A stretch of DNA of 64,000 nucleotides, taken from positions 4,588,186-4,652,185 of the forward strand of contig CM019710.1 of assembly GCA_009760885.1 (NCBI GenBank). Direction: 5' to 3'. Positions 24,878 to 36,415 of the stretch are shown in pieces. The stretch comes from Achatina immaculata. Taxonomy: Eukaryota; Mollusca; Gastropoda; Stylommatophora; Achatinidae. The stretch's first letter is position 1; every line of letters begins with the position of its first letter. Below the pieces are notes generated by a model. It was not told where the DNA came from and did no database searches. It worked only from the letters and a program-made list of their open reading frames with translations. The translations under genes and the position numbers were made by a program.

Positions 24878-25122
24878 CAGTGGTTCTAAAGATGTGGTCC
24901 AAAGATCCTCATAGGTTCCATGAGATAATTTTTTGGAGGTCTGCAGACCAGCAAAATAAAATGAATCTTTACATTTGTGTTTCATTTATTGCCTTTTTCT
25001 TTCTTTTTTTTTTTAATCAGGGTACCATAGCTGTTCTGAAACTGAAAAAAAAAAAACCATAGCTGTTCTGAAACGGAAAAAAAAAGAGGGTCAGTGAGCA
25101 AAAATAAGCTAAGAACCTCTGA
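24878..25122 (+). mobile_element. hAT-type MITE with 8 bp TSD
   Basis: The left end CAGTGGTTCTAAAG and right end TAAGAACCTCTG are imperfect inverted termini of the hAT (Charlie-like) type. An identical 8 bp ATCTAGAG flanks both sides (24870-24877 and 25123-25130), the TSD length expected for hAT. The interior of about 245 bp is non-coding and has a local duplication of 'ccatagctgttctgaaac'. Confidence 0.85.
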
Positions 25123-25130
25123 ATCTAGAG

Positions 25131-25527
25131 TGAAAAAAAAACAAAAAAAACCACTGAATTTATGAAATGGTTCTAAAGTGCTAGAAAAATCTTCAGGAAA
25201 ATGAAATAATAAAATAGAAATATTGCGACATACCTCAAAGGCTTGATGACATCCTTGTGTGTCAATACAAGCTGGTTTATAATCTTTTAGTGTGGAAGGA
25301 ACATCAGAGATCAATATAAAAGTTTCTTCATACATGGCTCATTGTGTTGTGAAGAAAAAAAAAAGCACGAAAGGAGTATATCATCATCATGTTGCTGCAA
25401 CACACCCCCCCTCACACACACACACATAAATTGGTGGTTTAGTCTTCAGCATTTGTGGCTTGCTGACTCTAATAACCATTCTTTTGCTTTCAAATGAGTG
25501 TGAGTTTAAAAAGCAGACTGGTTACTT
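25131..25527. other. No gene recognised
   Basis: No recognisable gene. A poly-C/(CA) patch lies at about 25405-25428. Confidence 0.45.
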
Positions 25528-25700
25528 GAAGGCAGGAATTCATGCACTGTTTGAAGACAGGGATTAATGTGCTGCTTGAAGACAGGGATTAATGTGCTGC
25601 TTGAAGACAGGGATTAATGTGCCGCTTGAAGACAGGGATTAATGTGCCGCTTGAAGACAGGGATTAATGTGCTGCTTGAAGACAGGGATTCATGCACTGT
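25528..25700. repeat. Minisatellite, 25-bp unit, about six copies
   Basis: Repeats of 'ttgaagacagggattaatgt' plus 'gctgc' or 'gccgc'. Edge copies carry 'catgcactgt' instead. Confidence 0.92.
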
Positions 25701-25769
25701 ATACGGTTTTTAGTTTGAAAAGACACACATGACTAATTTTATGTACTCACTGACATTTTGGAGGTTGTT

Positions 25770-26590
25770 ACTAGACATCATTTAGTTGAATAGTTTATTG
25801 TTGGGCATCATTTAGTTGAATAGTTTATTGTTGGGTATCAGTTGAATAGTTTATTGTTGGGCATCATTTAGTTGAATAGTTTATTGTTGGGTATCAGTTG
25901 AATAGTTTATTGTTGGGTATCAGTTGAATAGTTTATTGTTGGGCATCATTTAGTTGAATTGTTTATTGTTGGGTATCAGTTGAATAGTTCATTGTTAGGC
26001 ATCATTTATTTGAATAGTTTATTGTTGGGTATCAGTTGAATAGTTTATTGTTGGGCATCATTTAGTTGAATTGTTTATTGTTGGGCATCCTTTAGTTGAA
26101 TTGTTTATTGTTAGGCATCATTTAGTTGAATTGTTTATTGTTGGGCATCATTTAGTTGTACAGTTTATTATTGAGCATCATTTAGTTAAAAAGTTTATTG
26201 TTGGGCATCGTTTGATTGTATAGTTTATAGTTTGGTGTCATTTAGTTGTGCAGTTTATTATTTGACATCATTTAGTTGTACATTTTATTGTTTGGTATCA
26301 TTTAGTTGTAGTTTATTATGTGGCATCATTTAGTTTTGCAGTGTATTATTAGGCGTCATTTAATTGTACAGTTTATTATTTGGCATCATTTAGTTGTACA
26401 GTTTATTATTTGGCATCATTTAATTATACAGTTTATTATTTGGTATCATTTAACTGTACAGTTTATTATTTGGTATCATTTAACTGTACAGTTCATTATT
26501 TGGTATCATTTAGTTGTACAGTTCATTATTTGGCATAATTTAATTGTACAGTTTATTGTTGGGCATCATTTATATGCATAGTTTGTTGTT
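25770..26590. repeat. Minisatellite, 26/30-bp units, about 28 copies
   Basis: Two interleaved unit types: 'agttgaatagtttattgttg' plus 'ggcatcattt', and a shorter form with 'ggtatc'. Distal copies change to 'gtacagtttattatttggc', so age or homogenisation shifts along the array. The open plus-strand ORF at 26318-26581 is only the repeat translated. Confidence 0.94.
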
Positions 26591-26774
26591 GAGTATACTG
26601 TAATTTAGTTATAATGTGTTATTTGCATAGCTGTAAAACTTTTCAGAAAACTTGTGTTGCTATGCTACAATATACATTAGGAAAGCTAACTGTTTGTGGA
26701 TGAATTTGACCTCCTGATAACAAAATCAACATAGAACACTTTGTTGAGGGTGTCTCACTTATGAGAATTTCCGC

Positions 26775-26949
26775 CTAGGAAGGGTACATAATGGGAAAAA
26801 GAAAGAGAGAAGATGGCTGCAAGACATCGTTGATAATCTGCAAATGAATGCATCAGCAGTAGGGCATCTTGCTTACAACCGAGAGGCCTACAGGACAGCT
26901 GTTATGGAGGCAGTGTTCCGCAAGGGACATGCAAATGACTGACTGACTG
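26775..26949 (+). mobile_element. LINE family A, 3' terminal fragment A2
   Basis: From 'gaagggtacataatgggaaa' to a TGAC tail; encodes the basic C-terminus (KRKRE..WLQDIVDNLQMNAS). Confidence 0.85.
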
Positions 26950-27229
26950 TCTGTTTCACTTATAAAAACCTGTTCAGATGCTTGTAGTGTATGTACTTCA
27001 CTTCAGATCCATGACAGGGGCTATGAACACAACATCCCCCCTCCCCAGCCACCGCCTTTTCGTCACTTAAAGACCATAGCACTGACGAGTGGCGAAAACT
27101 AGCGAATGACGAAGCAAAGCCTTTAAGCTAACTCGCAGATGCATTTTAGCTATCGAAAAAGTTAATACCACAGTGTTCTGGTATAGCATCTGCAAGTGTG
27201 TGAGAAGAAATCTACACATTTTTTAAACT

Positions 27230-27565
27230 CTCCACTTGTAAGAGCCACTATGAGAAACAACAGACTAGGGTGGCTCGAGGATTTAGAGAGAATGGAGGAT
27301 AGACAAATAAAGATGGCCTATACAGAAGTGATGAAAGGGGACAGAACAAGAGTTAGACATAGACTACGATGGGGAGACAATCTAGAAGAGGATATACGCA
27401 CTCTTGGGATTCAACAATTGGCAAGAAAGGATCAAGAATAGAGAGGAATGGAGACGTGTCTTGTCTGCAGCATTGAGCCCTCAATGGCTCGGAAAGCTGC
27501 AGAATTCTGCAGCTGCTCAGAGAAGAAGAAGAAGAAGAAGAAGAAGAAGAAGAAGAAGGCTAAAT
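27230..27565 (+). mobile_element. LINE family G, 3' fragment G1 with (GAA)n tail
   Basis: The frame reads MRNNRLGWLEDLERMEDRQI, later WGDNLEEDIRTLGIQQL, then after a frameshift EEWRRVLSAALSPQWLGKLQ. This is a known RTE-like C-terminal arrangement. The tail is an AGA/GAA run at about 27522-27560, partly duplicated downstream. Confidence 0.85.
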
Positions 27566-27599
27566 AAACAAGAAGAAGAAGAAGGCTAAGTAAACAAAC

Positions 27600-28225
27600 G
27601 CTTACATTTAGACATTTTTTATTCTTGAGAAAGATGAAGTGATGCTGTAATCTCACAAGAAGCATCCATGTGACCCGCTTCGGCGTGATGATGGAAGCTC
27701 CTTGATACATTGGCGGCGAATTATGACGAAATAGCGAGTCATTACATGGCGAGTTTATAAGGAATAGTTATGATTGAAAAGCGGCGAAAAAAAACGAAGT
27801 GATGGAACGTTATTGGCGAAACAGCGGGGGTCTGCTGTATACTTTACCAGATACTGGATTTAAAGAATTAGGCAATCTATTATTTTTTTTTATATTTAAC
27901 AGGACAAGGATAGGGAGTGTTGAAACGATGAATTAGAGAAAATAATCCAGCTATACAATGCTAATTTAAAAACAATTTTTTTTTTTTGGAAGACGATTGT
28001 CGAAATAGGGATTCAGTAAATTGCATGAAGGCAAAGATCTTGCTAATTTAGAAATTGACAGGAAAGGAATTAGCATGAATATTTCAGTGTGAGTTGTTTT
28101 GCTGTCTCGGATTACGCCCCTTGCCAATCCCTGAACGGATAGGGAGTGGAATATCCAATGGAAATGTGGATAATTTTAGCTGAAAATAAATTATGAGGGT
28201 GGAGCAGAACCTATGATGAAGGGCA
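27600..28225. other. No gene recognised
   Basis: Several 'ggcgaa' phrases recur here and at 27080-27110, but no family is recognisable. Confidence 0.45.
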
Positions 28226-28229
28226 GGGA

Positions 28230-28440
28230 GAGAGTCCGGGTGGCGGAGTGGCGAGGGCGCTCGTCACTCACGCTGAGGTGGGTAGTTCAAGTCCACCAGG
28301 CGATGCCCTCAGTCGTTCAGCTGTAGAAATGGGTAGCTTGGCCATTCCGGAGCTGGAGAATGAAGGACAGCGGCCAGCTGCGGCACTGACCACATTACAC
28401 TCTTGTATGCCGGCAGGTCATGGAAAATAACGGCACTAAC
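28230..28440 (+). repeat. tRNA-derived SINE (S4-like)
   Basis: The head 'gtccgggtggcggagtggcg' resembles a tRNA of the Leu/Ser type, with 'agttcaagtccac' as B box. The body has 'cagctgtagaaatgggtagc' and 'ggagctggagaatgaaggac', related to the S4 copies. It lacks a canonical tRNA fold, so it is not a tRNA gene. Confidence 0.75.
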
Positions 28441-28544
28441 AGGCAACTCTTTACACTAGCTGCACACTAGTTTACATTCCTGTAATACCTGATCTGTTGA
28501 ATTATTGTCATATATTCTATAATCTCTCAGATTATAGACCCTGT

Positions 28545-28790
28545 CTCGCCTTTTCGTTAGTTAAGGGGGGCAGGGATCGCTATAGTCCATATGGCGGTGA
28601 GGTCTGCTATAGAAGTGGTTTCTTCTCTCCCCCCCCCCCCCCCCCCCCACTTTTTAGCTGCACTCAAGGATTGAAACAATCGGATCCCAATCTGACACGA
28701 TGTTGTGCCTCGAAATCTTCACCACATCGGCTGCAAAGTACACCATCTCGCTCTTCCAGGGATATAGAAGAAGAAGAAGAAGAAGAAGAA
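28545..28790 (+). repeat. Dispersed repeat R1, copy 4, with (GAA)n tail
   Basis: Opposite orientation to copies 1-3. Contains 'cgatgttgtgcctcgaaatc' and 'ttcaccacatcggctgcaaa', then a GAA run at about 28766-28791. A poly-C run at 28629-28649 interrupts it. Confidence 0.7.
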
Positions 28791-28799
28791 GCTATCCTG

Positions 28800-29394
28800 T
28801 CAGCATATCCTCCAGTTTATCCAGCCGCTGGTGACGCCATCTCCACGCAGATTTACAATCCTTTTGTTATGTCATGGCCCCAACGTTCACGGTCTTGACC
28901 ACCATCGCGGTTTGCTAGAAGACCCGGTCGTGATGAAATGCAGAAATAAATTATATTACAGCAGTTTCGTGAGGGAAAAGTTAACGCCAGTCTGGAAACA
29001 AGCTTGTGTGTGAGAATCATCGTACTAGTTCGGGGGTGGGGAGAGATGACATTAAAAACTGAAGCTCTAACCTTGCTCAGGAAGAGTGCTACGTCGCGTT
29101 CAGTTCATGCCTTTCAAATTCCGAGGAAACTGAAAGTCTTTTTTTTTTTCCAGCCGACGTTGTGATAGCGATGACGAAGTATGGACGTGTCATATAAAAT
29201 GGTGGTGTATATGTCAGGTCACTTATAGTCAAATAGGGTTGATGGTTGGCTGCTGTATGTGGAAGTGGTCACAGGATGGACGTAAATGGAAGATGGTGTG
29301 ACTAGATTCTGTGTTTTTTGTCTTGTTATTTCTAGTTCATAGATGATGTAAACATTCATGAACTACTGCTTGAGGAGGATTTTAAACATTATAT
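28800..29394. other. No gene recognised
   Basis: No gene recognised; short ORFs only. Confidence 0.45.
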
Positions 29395-29715
29395 AGCAGG
29401 ACAAGATCAGGAACGAGGAGAAGGTCTGGGAAAGGGCAAGACAAGAGTCTATGAACCTTCAAATCATATCTGGGAAGTGGAGGTGGATTGGCCACACTGT
29501 GGCATAGCAAAACAGGCACTGACATGGAATCCTTAAGGAAATAGAAAACTAGGAAGACCTGGACTTACTTGGAGAAGGGAAATTATAACAGTGCTCAGAG
29601 ACAAGGGATACACATGGAAGGAAGCAGAGAATAATTCCAAGAACAGGGATGACTGGAGAGCCTTTATTCATGGCTTAAGCTCTCAAGGGAGTGAAAGGCG
29701 ATGATGATGATTTCT
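29395..29715 (+). mobile_element. LINE family E, 3' fragment E2
   Basis: Fragments of the element C-terminus can be read (HIWEVEVDWPHC, GNRKLGRPGLTWRREIITVL) with one stop, then a GATGATGAT tail at about 29700-29711. Nearly the same as 52435-52760. Confidence 0.85.
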
Positions 29716-29889
29716 CTCGCATAGTTGAAAGTATATGACTGGATGTATACTCTTTCAGTTAGTTATAGGAATTAGCATCATAGGATTGAGGACACGTCAC
29801 TGTTCAAGCGCTTTCATTTCCAGCAGCCGTCGAAGACTGATGTTTTTTGTTTTTTTTTCCTCTAATTGTCACCAGCATTTTTTCCTCTA

Positions 29890-30085
29890 ATTGTCACCAG
29901 CATTTACACCAGGGGGTAAAAGACAGCGGGGAAGACCCAAAGACAAACTAAGAAGAGTTATCACCAAGGAGTGTTCAACAATGCTCACCAGAAACACCGA
30001 AGATCTAAAGCAAGTAGCAAGGAGTCACCAGACATGGAGAGCCTTGTCCTCTGCCCTATGCGCTGCCTTTGGCCCAAGAGGATCA
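29890..30085 (+). mobile_element. LINE C-terminal fragment, family H
   Basis: The frame reads FTPGGKRQRGRPKDKLRRVI, then QTWRALSSALCAAFGPRG. The GKR.RGRP...LRR......W..L..ALCA pattern is typical of RTE-like C-termini. I see no second copy in the window. Confidence 0.7.
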
Positions 30086-30274
30086 ACTAACAAACTGTCA
30101 CCCTTAGAAATGGATTATGAGACATTATTTTCCCTCTTGCGGATTGTGCACTCTTTTTCCCAGTCTTGTCGCTACGTCTAAGTTCCTTCATTCTCTTGAT
30201 ATGTATATTATCTCAACTCTCACCCTTATCGTTATCTCGTTAGCATCGTAGACAGATCTATAAGGACAGATTCT

Positions 30275-30420
30275 TTGCCCAGTGTCATTTCGTTCTGTTT
30301 TACCTCAGTACTGCCTAGTCTGTCCGCCATCTCGTTGCCTCTGATTCTCACTTCTTTCCTGTTCAGGCTTTGGGTCATATCGTATATAATCGAAAGGCTC
30401 TTGTTTCTCTCCAAAGCACA
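30275..30420 (-). pseudogene. Decayed RNase H fragment of a non-LTR element
   Basis: The minus strand reads NRKEVRIRGNEMADRLGSTE, the C-terminal end of an RNase H domain. The flanks do not continue the domain. Confidence 0.5.
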
Positions 30421-31055
30421 GTTGCCCAGTCTGTTCCCTCATTTTTGTTTGAATGATTTGCTTGGCCGTGTGTTCATGGCTATATCTGCTCTATCTGTTC
30501 TTTCCCTTTCACTGCAAGTGAGTCCACGCCTTTTCATTTCCTGATATGTCTGAGTGCTTGGACAGGGACGCCGAGAGCTGTACTAAAACAGAGAAGCATG
30601 ATCCTCCACGTCCTTCGATACCCCATCTTCTTGACAAGAACACCGACTTACCTGCCCATAGGAGAAATTCGCGTTGGGCAATGAAGTGAATGGATTACAT
30701 TTTTCAGTGATAATTTCTAAACTTTACCGATGAATTTTATGAATGATATATTTCCTTCGTGTATCATGACTCATAAAGCAGCTTTACTTTGCTCGACAAA
30801 GTCACTAGAGAATATAGTGAACTTTTAAGAGTCCGCGATGTGTCATTAAATACATGCACTTAACTCTCTCGGCAGTGCTGAAGCACTTGCCAGTGGTCTC
30901 GACGTTTGCGCGTGTCTGCCAGGAAGTGGACAGATTGTTGAGACTATTTGCGCTCTTGACTTCAAATTGTATTGTTTAATCTGTGTGTGTATTTTCTCTT
31001 CTCCAGCTATTGTTTGTTGTGTGTTCAAGGATTGTTTTGTCTTACTCCGTGGGGG
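30421..31055. other. No gene recognised
   Basis: No gene or repeat family recognised. Confidence 0.45.
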
Positions 31056-31059
31056 GGGG

Positions 31060-31375
31060 GGGATGTGAAGACGCTGTCCTATTTGGCATGCTACCAACGG
31101 GGTTGGCGAAGCAGAACCGACGAAGATCCTGTCCAAACGCTCCGTTGGTACCCTCAGTATAATGCCTAGCCTGGGTAACGGGGTAGGGATCGCCATAGTC
31201 CCTGTGGGGGTGGAGTCTGATAAAGAAGTAGTGCATCCCTTCCTTCTTTGGATCATAACTCAGGGACTGAAAAAAAAAAATAGTCGTCTGACCCTCTCCC
31301 AATCCGACACAATGTTGTGCCTCAATATCTTCACCACATCGGCTGCAAATAACACAAGTTCACAGTTCCAGGTAG
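31060..31375 (+). repeat. Dispersed repeat R1, copy 5
   Basis: The most complete plus-strand copy: 'gtgaagacgctgtcctattt' at the left, 'gcctagcctgggtaacgggg', 'cagggactgaaaaaaaa', then 'ttcaccacatcggctgcaaa' and a short GAAGAAG tail. Confidence 0.7.
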
Positions 31376-31724
31376 ATTGAAGAAGAAGGCCTTACTCCAC
31401 ATGAATTCTCCTTCTTCTTCTTCTGCTTAAGGGCATTGGTTTCGTTGTGTTGCCGTCAGGCGCGTTTCGGCTCAACGTGGCAGACTTCGGCTTGTTGGTG
31501 GTGCTCGGAATTCTGGTTCGTGCAGTGATTTATCTGCGTAGCTCCTGTTCTTCTCACTTAACGTTGCTGTGACGCTGACCCACAGAGAGGAGTTCAGTAC
31601 TTGAACAGCAGTTTTTGTGTCTTCAAAGGCAGTTATAAGTGGAGTCAGTATCACTAGTCACGTTATTAGCCTTTCTCCACGACTCGGGTGCTGTAAAAGT
31701 AGATGAGTCATGGTCCAGAGTTTG

Positions 31725-32215
31725 GGATAATGACTCCATCATCATCGCCATCATGTCCTTTTTTATTCCCTATGGAGCATAAGGCATCAACAGAGGTTCT
31801 CCAACTCAATCCTGTCTTGAGCAGGTCGTAATACTTCAGACGATATATCATTCTGGTTTCCTTTAGTTCTTCTTGTATTGTACGTCTCCATGTCCCCAAT
31901 GTCCTGCCCCCTCTTTTCTTTTTCCCCTGAGGTGCCCATGTCAGGTCTTGTTCTTTCCATTCGTAGTATGTGGCCCAGCCATTTTCATCTTCGTCTTTTC
32001 GACCTCTTTAGTTATGTTCTCAGTGCACATTCGTTTGGTTACTCCCTTTTGTGTCACGCGTTGTTGCCAGTGTATTCTTCGAATTTTCTTAAGGCATCTT
32101 CTTTCAAAGCTCGCAGTTTACTTTCGATTCTCCAACTGGTTCTCCATGTTTCGACTGCATATAACAGAATGGAAGGCACATTAGATTTATAGATTATGAT
32201 CTTGAGATTCTTATG
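31725..32215 (-). mobile_element. LINE family D, truncated copy D1
   Basis: The minus strand contains HMGTWRRTIQEELKE and SWRTSVDALCSIGN, with WTPQGKKK.RG between other frames. It is related to 44900-45290. Frameshifts break it. Confidence 0.8.
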
Positions 32216-33070
32216 GAGAATGTGAAGTTTCTATACGTATTTTAATTTGTCAAGCTTTATGTGACTCCTTTGCCTTGTTGATAACTTATAAGGTTTGGCA
32301 TACTGACTCCATAAGCTTGTTGAAAACTTTAGAACTATTTTCTTGGCGTATTCAACTGTCGTGAAGGGAAACCACTACGAACTCTTATTCCCTTAAGCCC
32401 GGGCTACTATACCCTTTCAGCCAAGATACTATACCCCATTTAGCCAGCTACATTATCCCCTTTAGCCAGGCTACGCTCCATTTTTTAGCTGCGCTATCTT
32501 TGTAGCCCTACTCTTTACTCATTTAGCCGGCATGCTCGGCCAGTTTGTCCGGAAAGAAAGGAGGAAGAAATTAATAAGGGATATACATTTTATAGAAAAG
32601 AATCCTTTATTTGAATACACAAACTTATTCTCTTTGTAGTTTGCCAGACTGGGATCTAATGCTCCCTGCTGTATAGCCCATGTGGTGTAGCTTGTAAACT
32701 TTCTGTATCGCCATAACACTCTTTCCTACACTTATGCCTATTTTTTTTCTCTGTCGGAGCATTAAGTTTCAGTGTCTGTACGTACGTGGAACGTACATCT
32801 GCCTTTAAGAGATGTAAATGAATCCCCTTTGCTTTAAATTATGCTGACTTAAGTGAATGCCTTTGAGAGCCAGATAGCAGGCGGCGCAGGTGTGTGACCT
32901 GAAAAAGTATGCCGGATTTAAAGAATAAACAGTATTCATCAGAGTTGTGTAATGTGTGTCCGTTGTTGTTTTACTATAGTAAAATCTCTGTAGCGTTTCC
33001 GGTTCGGACTTTCTCTTGGAGACGGTAGGAATAATCATGGTTTCTTCTTCTTCTTTTTTTTTTTTTTTTG
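32216..33070. other. No gene recognised
   Basis: Contains three 'ttagccag' phrases at 32417-32525, too irregular to call an array. A TTC/T run lies at about 33041-33069. Confidence 0.45.
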
Positions 33071-33076
33071 GCGAGT

Positions 33077-33190
33077 CAGTGTTTCCCAAACTCTCAGATT
33101 CAAGGGTGCTTATAAAGGAATTTTGGGTATAATTTTGCGGACTTGAAGCAGCTAAGCTTGCCCAGAACAAATTGCTCGAGCAAAATGTCA
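33077..33190 (+). mobile_element. Possible hAT terminal fragment
   Basis: CAGTGTTTCCCAAACT at 33077 matches the terminal consensus of many hAT MITEs. No right end or TSD is visible, so confidence is low. Confidence 0.35.
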
Positions 33191-33299
33191 TAAGATTTGC
33201 CTGGAAGAAAATTCTTAGACATCATAGAAGGAACTAATTCGGCGCACGTTTTAAATTGCTTTGTCCACCAATTCTTGAAGTCTAACCGTGCATTGGTAC

Positions 33300-33545
33300 C
33301 CGCGGTGGTGTAACGTTTAGTGCACTTGCCTGCTGATCAGAAAATCCCAGGTTCGATTTTGCGTTCGGGCAGAATTTTTTTTTTTTTTTCAGGACCGTCC
33401 GACACCGGGGTCAACCCAACCTTTAAAAAAAAAAGACCAGGTACCTGGGGTTTTCCTAGGAAAGCAAAAGCTGCGATGACAGGTACTGGCATCTCTACCT
33501 AAAATACTGTAGTGACCTAGGCGCTAACACGGTACATCCCTACGG
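33300..33545 (+). repeat. tRNA-derived SINE, family S1, copy 3
   Basis: Head 'gcggtggtgtaacgtttagt', B box 'ggttcgattttgcgttcggg', body 'ggtcaacccaacc' and 'ggggttttcctaggaaagc', ending around 'cggtacatccctacgg'. Confidence 0.88.
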
Positions 33546-33620
33546 CGTGCAGGTGCTACAGGAATCATACATTCTTTGCTATAAAGCAAGAAAACTTTTT
33601 TTATATATAATTGTATCTCC

Positions 33621-34194
33621 ATTACTACTAACTAATAATGGAGATACAATGAGGGAAATTAAAAGGAGGACGTCTATCGCTCTTCAGAAAGTAAAACAAA
33701 TAAAGAATCTGTGGAGAGGAGCAGACAGAACCACAAAAATAAGATTTTTAAGGGCATGCATCTTTCCCATCGCAACATATGCCTGTGAGACCTGGACACT
33801 TAACACAACAGCTGAGAAACACATAAATGCCTTTGAATGTAAATGCTACAGAAGAGTTCTCCAAATATCGTGGACACAAAAAAGAACAAATATATCCATA
33901 CTACAAGAACTTAATATTAAAGAAGGCTGGCTAGTAAAGAGGATTAAAGAGAGAAAACTGAAATATTTTGGACACATTAAACGTCATGATAATTTAAAGA
34001 AGACCATATTGGAAGGATACATAGTGGGAAAAAGAAAAAGAGGAAGACCAAAACGAAGATTGCTGCAAGACATCGTTGACGATCTGCAAATGGATGCATC
34101 AGCAGCAGGCCATCTTGCTCACAACCGAGAGGGCCTACAGGAGAGCTGTTAGGGAGGCAAGGTTCTGCGAGGGACATACAAATGAATGAGTGAA
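33621..34194 (+). mobile_element. LINE family A, truncated copy A3
   Basis: A nearly intact C-terminal segment: REIKRRTSIALQKVKQIKNL, then RACIFPIATYACETWTLNTT, NISILQELNIKEGWLVKRIK, LKYFGHIKRHDNLKKTILEG and GKRKRGRPKRRLLQDIVDDL. One extra G at about 34131 shifts the frame near the end (HNREGLQESC). It ends in a TGAA-type tail and a TA run. It lies in sense to SIK. Confidence 0.92.
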
Positions 34195-34452
34195 TATATA
34201 TATATATATTGGAAATACCGTCTCCATTAGCTTCGGGGGGGGGGGGGATATCTTACAACATATGAAAAGATTACTTTTTTTTTCTGAAATAAGCATTTCA
34301 AGCTTAGAACGACTCATGGTTTACAAAAGAAAGTTCATAAGAGACCTAAACTGAGTTTTCTAAAAAAAAAAATCCATTATTTTATATGGTTTCTACAGGT
34401 GAAGAGAGCCATTTATTTTCTTTTTCTTTTCTTATTCCTTTCATTCATTCAT

Positions 34453-34885
34453 TCTCTCTCTCTCTCTCTGAACCTTAAGTGCCCAGGGCACATGGGGCTT
34501 CCGCAAGGGTTTTCCACAAATGCCTGTCTTTCGCCTTTTTTTCTGCTCTTGCCCAGGTGAGCCCTCTATTGCTCAACATCCTTTCTGTTGTTCTTCTCCA
34601 TGTCTCTTTTGGTCTACCCTTACTTCTGCTCCCCTGTGGTGTCCATCTTAGTGCTATTTTTGGTAGTGAGTTGTCAGTCATTCGGAGCACATGTCCCAAC
34701 CATCGCCAGCGTATTTCCTCAATAATTGTTGTCAGTGGTTTCATCTGCATTTCTGCCAATAAGATGTTATTTCTTACGGTGTTTGGCCAAAAATATTTTT
34801 TTAATTCTCTGTAAACATTTAGTCTGGAAAGAATTCAACTTGTTTTCTATGGTTTTGGTGATTTTCCAGCATTCACTTCCAATTC
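34453..34885 (-). mobile_element. LINE family C, truncated copy C2
   Basis: An open frame (34759-34475) reads KPLTTIIEEIRWRWLGHVLR, then LPKIALRWTPQGSRSKGRPK and ETWRRTTERMLSNRGLTWAR. The 3' end carries a (GA)n tail, seen as CT at 34454-34470. The upstream part is frameshifted. Confidence 0.9.
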
Positions 34886-34899
34886 ATTCATTCAGTCTT

Positions 34900-35000
34900 G
34901 GTTTAATTTCATTCTTTCTTTTCTTCATTTCTTTCTTTTCTTCATTTCTTTCTTTCTTTCATGCTTTCTTTTCTTTCATTCTTTATTTATTTATTTATTT
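34900..35000. repeat. (TTTC)n / TTCA-rich tract
   Basis: Tetranucleotide-rich sequence ending in (TTTA)n. The transmembrane-like ORF is an artefact. Confidence 0.85.
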
Positions 35001-35940
35001 AAGCATCTAGAACACCATCACATACTCAAACGAAATGTGGGTCAAGCTAACTTCTCCCCACCAATTACGACGTGTTGCTCTGAAACTTCCTTTTGTTCAA
35101 TTTTATTTCTTCTTCTTCTTCTTCTTCTTCTTCTTTGTCTGCCCGTTAATAGTGTAACGTAAGGCTCTCGTTCTCTTACAAACACTTGAGATGAGCCCTC
35201 GTGTGACCAAAATCAATGCAATATTTCTTTAGCCATTTCTCGAAAAAGAGGGTGGAGGTGGGGGAACGTGTGAGATTTCCTAATTTATGTAATCTGTTAC
35301 CCCAAATTGGCAGCCGTTTCATGTTGTGTCAGCATAAACCAGCTGAGAGTCGCACAAAAAAAATGTGTCATATAAACAAGCCAAATCGGTTAACTAACCA
35401 AAGTCTGGGTCAACAAATGACAGCATATTATCCTGTATCCTGAAGACAGTTTTTCTATACTTTGTAAAGTTAAATCTCGAGGCGGAGGGGGGGGGGAATC
35501 GAAGTACTTAGTGTGAATGAGTTAGTGGCTAAGATCCCACAGTAGAATACTTGGTTCCAGGTTAACTAATCATGGCTAATCACTACTGCAATCTACTTTA
35601 GTGTAATCTACCTGGTAGCAGACTACAGTGAATAGGAATAGAAATGGGAAGGGAAAACCCCAGCCCTAAAAATACTCCATACCGAAATCGGATGCCTCGG
35701 GTCGAACAACGCAAATATCGCAGCCAAACTGCAGACTGTGACACTCCGGAATCAACACACTATGAAGGACCAGAATAAGAAATCCCCCGGAGAATTAGTT
35801 GTTTGTTTGTTTGTTTGTTTTCCCCCACCCCCCAATTTAGCGGCCTCGAAGTACCTTAGAGCCTTCGCGTGATGTTATAATTTTCTTTAATGCACCAAAG
35901 GCCATGTGTGCTCTATAAATCCAGTGCTCTTTGCTGCACG
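35001..35940. other. No gene recognised
   Basis: A (TTC)n run lies at about 35109-35136. 35520-35700 may be a decayed tRNA-like SINE ('ggctaagatcccacagtaga') but is too diverged to place. Confidence 0.4.
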
Positions 35941-36179
35941 TGCTAGCATTTGGCGTTTTATATATATATATATAATTCACTGTTCTACTGCGCAACTTTG
36001 GCAGGAACATTTTTTTCTTTTTGACAGCTCCACTGCCAGGAGGGGGTCCCATCGCACAGGTATCACAAGAGAAGATATGTCTCTGTCGAGTGTACAACTC
36101 GCTTCCTGGAATATAATTAATTGAGGGCCCCACAGCTTTCGCGTGCAGTAGAGCTGTGAAGTGTTACTGCCTTCAGACG

Positions 36180-36415
36180 TCTAAGTCTCACGCATTGTGA
36201 GGTGAGTAGGCAGGCTAGCTACCTGTCCTCCCGGGTATTTTACTGTCTCCTCCCCCCCCCCCACCCCCAGAAGCCGTCATTTCATGAGTCTGTATCGACC
36301 ATGGTGCCCCGGTGTGTCCCATCAAAACATTCCGCCCAGCGGGGAGTCGAACCCGACATCTTCTGGTAGTAATGTGAGTGCATAAAATCACTACACCACA
36401 GCTGTGCGTTCTGGA
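36180..36415 (-). repeat. tRNA-derived SINE, S1-related, diverged
   Basis: The reverse complement contains 'tgtggtgtagtgattttatg', B box 'gggttcgactccccgctggg' and 'cggaatgttttgatgggaca'. This is a SINE head like S1 with a different body. Confidence 0.6.

Noticed and set aside
28230..28305. Functional tRNA gene (Leu/Ser-like head)
   Set aside because: The arms do not close into a normal cloverleaf and a SINE body follows; the same holds for the other SINE heads.
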